Source: a bacterium (GTDB taxonomy: Bacteria > Hinthialibacterota > Hinthialibacteria > OLB16). Taken from it: a stretch of DNA of 64,000 bases. This document shows, piece by piece, positions 61,812 to 64,000 of this stretch. A program made the position numbers and the translations under genes. The stretch's first letter is position 1, and every line of letters starts with the position of its first letter. The notes beneath the pieces were generated by a model. It ran no database searches and was not told the DNA's origin. It saw nothing but the letters and a program-made list of their open reading frames with translations. The stretch lies in NCBI GenBank assembly GCA_022072055.1, contig JAJVIK010000025.1, forward strand, positions 1 to 64,000, in the 5' to 3' direction.

Positions 61812-62759
61812 ATGCGCGGCGCTTTACATGCCCTTCTCTTCATCCTTCTAGCCCTCATCACAGGACCCGCGCCCCTCGCCGCCGAGGAGGAGATTTTTTA
61901 CGCCTTGTGCCCCAAATCTCTGAACAACCCCTTCTGGGATGAGGTCAAGATCGGCATGGATCGAGCCGCCAAGGAGCTCGGGGTCAAGGCCGAGTTTGTC
62001 GGCCCCATCGAGGCCGATGCCGCGCAGCAGGTTCAGAGGATCGAGGCGCTGCTTGAGCGCAAGGTGGATGGCATCGGGATCTCCCCGAATGTCCCGGATA
62101 GCGTCATCCCGGTCATCGCCAAGGCGCGCGCCAAGGGGATCCCGGTCATCTGCTTTGATGCCGACTCGCCCAACTCCGAGCGCCTCTGCTATGTCGGAAC
62201 CTTCAACGAGCAAGCGGGCTATGAGGCCGGCATGCTTCTGAGGAAATACCTGCCGGAGGGCGGCAAGGTGCTCGCGATCAGCGGGGGGCCGGCTGCGTTG
62301 AATCTTCAGCAGAGGGTGGAGGGTTTCAAGCGCGCCCTTAAAGGCTCCAACATCGATCTCGCGCCGATCCTCTACTGCAACGACGACATGAACCGCGCGA
62401 CCCAACAGATTGAAGGGTTTGTGGCCGCCAATCCCGATCTCAAGGGCTTTTTCGGAGTTGGACTCTGGAGCGCCATCCCCATGGCGCACATTCGCCGCGA
62501 CAAGAACCTGGATATCATCGTGATCGGTTTCGACACCCTCGAGGTGGAATTGCAGCTCATCAAGGATGGACTCATGGAGGGGGTGGTCGGGCAGAAGGCC
62601 ATCGACATCGGGTATCAATCGATCATGACCCTCGACAAGCTCCGCAAGGCGGGGGACAAGATGGAGGAGATCGCGGACGATGTGGATACCGGCTCCGACA
62701 CGGTCACCCGCGAGAATGTGGAGGAGTTCGCCAAGTCGAAGGGTTTCGAGTTGAAGTAA
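61812..62759 (+). CDS. Sugar ABC transporter substrate-binding protein (RbsB-like)
   Basis: After a signal peptide the 315-residue periplasmic protein has the type I binding-protein fold of ribose/galactose systems: SLNNPFWDEVKIGMDRAAKE, LLERKVDGIGISPNVPDSV, GIPVICFDADSPNSERLCYV and GFKRALKGSNIDLAP. AAAGGAGAT lies before ATG 61812. The ligand is a small sugar or related compound; which one is not visible. The permease gene follows after 22 bp. The usual ATPase gene is not between them and may lie beyond the window. Confidence 0.95.
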   Translation: MRGALHALLFILLALITGPAPLAAEEEIFYALCPKSLNNPFWDEVKIGMDRAAKELGVKAEFVGPIEADAAQQVQRIEALLERKVDGIGISPNVPDSVIPVIAKARAKGIPVICFDADSPNSERLCYVGTFNEQAGYEAGMLLRKYLPEGGKVLAISGGPAALNLQQRVEGFKRALKGSNIDLAPILYCNDDMNRATQQIEGFVAANPDLKGFFGVGLWSAIPMAHIRRDKNLDIIVIGFDTLEVELQLIKDGLMEGVVGQKAIDIGYQSIMTLDKLRKAGDKMEEIADDVDTGSDTVTRENVEEFAKSKGFELK

Positions 62760-62781
62760 GACGGGGGACCCGGCGAACGCG

Positions 62782-64000
62782 ATGGGGAAAGAGAGCTCCG
62801 CTCAACCGGGTCCCGGCTTGGTCCCTCGAATTCTTTCCATCAAGGAGGTGGGAATCCTCCTCATCCTCGCCGTCATTTTCACCGCGATCTCGCTGTACAC
62901 CCCCTCGTTCGCCTCACGCTCCAACCTTTCTTCAATCATCCAAGCCATCTCCCCGATCGCCCTGATGGCGATCGGACAAACCTTCGTGATCCTCACCGCC
63001 GGGATCGACCTTTCGGTCGGCTCGGTGTGCGCGCTCTCCGCTTACATGATGTCGCTGGTCCTGATTTCCGAGGATGGCTATCCGCTCTGGGTGGGGCTTG
63101 CGGTTGCCCTGGGAACGGGCGGTTTCTGCGGTCTCCTTTCGGGTCTGATCATCACCAAGCTGCGGGTCACCCCCTTTATTGTCACCCTGGGGATGCTGTC
63201 GGCCTGTAGTGGTCTCACTCTCGGCCTCTCCGGAGGGAAGCAGATTTCGCTGGGCAAGTTCGGCAGGGCGGTCGAGGAAAGCGCCTCGATCCTCTCTCCC
63301 ACTGGGGAAGTGGCCGGTCAGCCCGCAGTGGAGCGAAGGTACTATGGGGAAAGCGCGAGCGTGGACGCGATCCAACCCACGCGCGATGGGGGCGCTTGGC
63401 TGGGCGCCGCCTCTCCGGGGAGTGTGACCCTTCTCGGCGCGAACTGGGAACCGCGCTGCTCGGTTAACCTTAACCTTGAGGAGGTAAGCGCTCTGGCTCC
63501 GATTGAGGACGCGGCGGTCCTGGCGGCGGGCTCCCCCGGCGGCAAGGTCTACCGGATTGAGGTGGGAGGGGCCTCCACGCTCTTCTGTGACACCGGAGCG
63601 GGAGCGGTTGAAGCCATCACCCAGGACAACAAGGGGAGCTTCCGGGTCGGCACGCGGGAGCCGGCCGCGGTGCTTCAGGTTTCGCGCGAGGGCGAGGTCC
63701 TTTCGAGGATTCCCTTGGGGGAATCCAAGGCGGTCACCTCCCTGGCCCTCGACCGATCCGGGAAACTCTTCATCGCCACCGAGGGGCCCGGATCCATCCT
63801 CGGAATGAATCCGGGGGCATCCCCGGAGGTGGTCTATAGCGCCACCGCCACGGTGGTGGAACAGCTCAAGATCGACTCGGAGAATCGACTCTGGTTTGTG
63901 GAGGGGGAAGAGAAGCCCAACCGATTGATGGTCCTCGATCAAGGCAAGGCCGATTTGGCCTGGATCAGCCCCAAACCACCCATCCGGACCTTCCTCGCAT
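62782..64000 (+). CDS. Ribose-type ABC permease with inserted beta-propeller, cut by window edge
   Basis: The frame from ATG 62782 is open to the window end (406 codons, no stop). Residues about 22-40, 52-73, 78-97, 101-125 and 130-149 are membrane helices. LTAGIDLSVGSV (71-82) and LRVTPFIVTLGMLSACSGL (128-146) are hallmark permease motifs of the RbsC/BPD_transp_2 family. In RbsC a periplasmic loop of about 30 residues follows; here at least 250 soluble residues follow instead. They contain repeats such as VDAIQPTRDGGAWLGAAS, VEAITQDNKGSFRVGTRE, VTSLALDRSGKLFIATEG and VEQLKIDSENRLWFVEGE, typical of propeller blades of about 40-50 residues. The remaining helices should lie beyond the edge. The gene follows its binding-protein gene by 22 bp. 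Confidence 0.9.
   Translation, partial: MGKESSAQPGPGLVPRILSIKEVGILLILAVIFTAISLYTPSFASRSNLSSIIQAISPIALMAIGQTFVILTAGIDLSVGSVCALSAYMMSLVLISEDGYPLWVGLAVALGTGGFCGLLSGLIITKLRVTPFIVTLGMLSACSGLTLGLSGGKQISLGKFGRAVEESASILSPTGEVAGQPAVERRYYGESASVDAIQPTRDGGAWLGAASPGSVTLLGANWEPRCSVNLNLEEVSALAPIEDAAVLAAGSPGGKVYRIEVGGASTLFCDTGAGAVEAITQDNKGSFRVGTREPAAVLQVSREGEVLSRIPLGESKAVTSLALDRSGKLFIATEGPGSILGMNPGASPEVVYSATATVVEQLKIDSENRLWFVEGEEKPNRLMVLDQGKADLAWISPKPPIRTFLA

Overview
The window is a GC-rich, gene-dense chromosomal segment of an uncultivated-looking Gram-negative-type bacterium. Signs of an envelope with periplasm and outer surface are a GT9 heptosyltransferase-like enzyme, LysM-YkuD peptidoglycan crosslinking, type II-like pseudopilins, a barrel-like exported protein and many signal peptides. 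Thr/Pro-rich linkers next to a single dockerin-like calcium loop, DUF4838 and FG-GAP proteins, and short-tailed pseudopilins recall genomes of the Sumerlaeota/Hydrogenedentota/Lentisphaerae kind. That placement is an inference from protein style, not from a marker comparison. Housekeeping anchors are aspS, eno, proC, mutY and one tRNA-Glu(CTC).

Layout. 1-1762: edge of an IS5-type transposase running into an AT-richer membrane gene and its ABC ATPase. 1.9-11.2 kb: large exported carbohydrate-active or propeller proteins (FG-GAP protein, a serine-hydrolase/apiosidase-like fusion, a DUF4838 protein), with a small membrane protein and a methyltransferase. 11.2-15.1 kb: SDR, polytopic membrane protein, aspS. 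15.2-20.8 kb: two doubtful small ORFs, then a tightly overlapping operon of hydroxyacid dehydrogenase, five-bladed-propeller glycosidase and GH42/GH14-like enzyme, and a pseudopilin. 20.9-27.4 kb: dockerin-like protein, JAMM peptidase, L,D-transpeptidase, GT9, GH36 alpha-galactosidase, DUF3108 lipoprotein. 27.5-29.5 kb: a candidate small RNA and a BlaI/BlaR1-type regulatory pair with a good promoter and operator. 29.5-36.8 kb: sugar epimerase, sodium/solute symporter, pentapeptide protein, VOC protein, polytopic protein, LamG protein interrupted by a propeller. 37-45 kb: parallel beta-helix protein with dockerin-like tail, a 0.5-kb mosaic of palindromes, TPR/coiled-coil protein, larB, AAA ATPase, alpha/beta hydrolase. 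45-54.6 kb: barrel-like protein, eno, tRNA-Glu, a lipoyl-less E2, redoxin, proC, epimerase, second pseudopilin, flippase-like protein, mutY. 54.6-64 kb: araB, GH88-like hydrolase, sialidase-like fusion, MazF/PemK toxin-antitoxin pair, and a ribose-type sugar ABC transporter.

How it fits together. The common theme is capture and breakdown of plant- or algal-type glycans outside the cytoplasm (galactosides, uronic-acid-containing glycans, possibly apiose and sialic-like sugars), with import by sodium symport and an ABC system and entry into pentose metabolism through L-ribulokinase.

Most unusual item: the last gene, cut by the right edge, is a ribose-type ABC permease whose periplasmic loop after the first five membrane segments is replaced by at least 250 residues of beta-propeller-like repeats in one unbroken frame. 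Other notable items are the propeller nested inside a LamG domain, the serine-hydrolase/apiosidase fusion, a hairpin that hides a ribosome binding site, a three-hairpin orphan RNA, and a set of palindromic intergenic modules scattered through the window.
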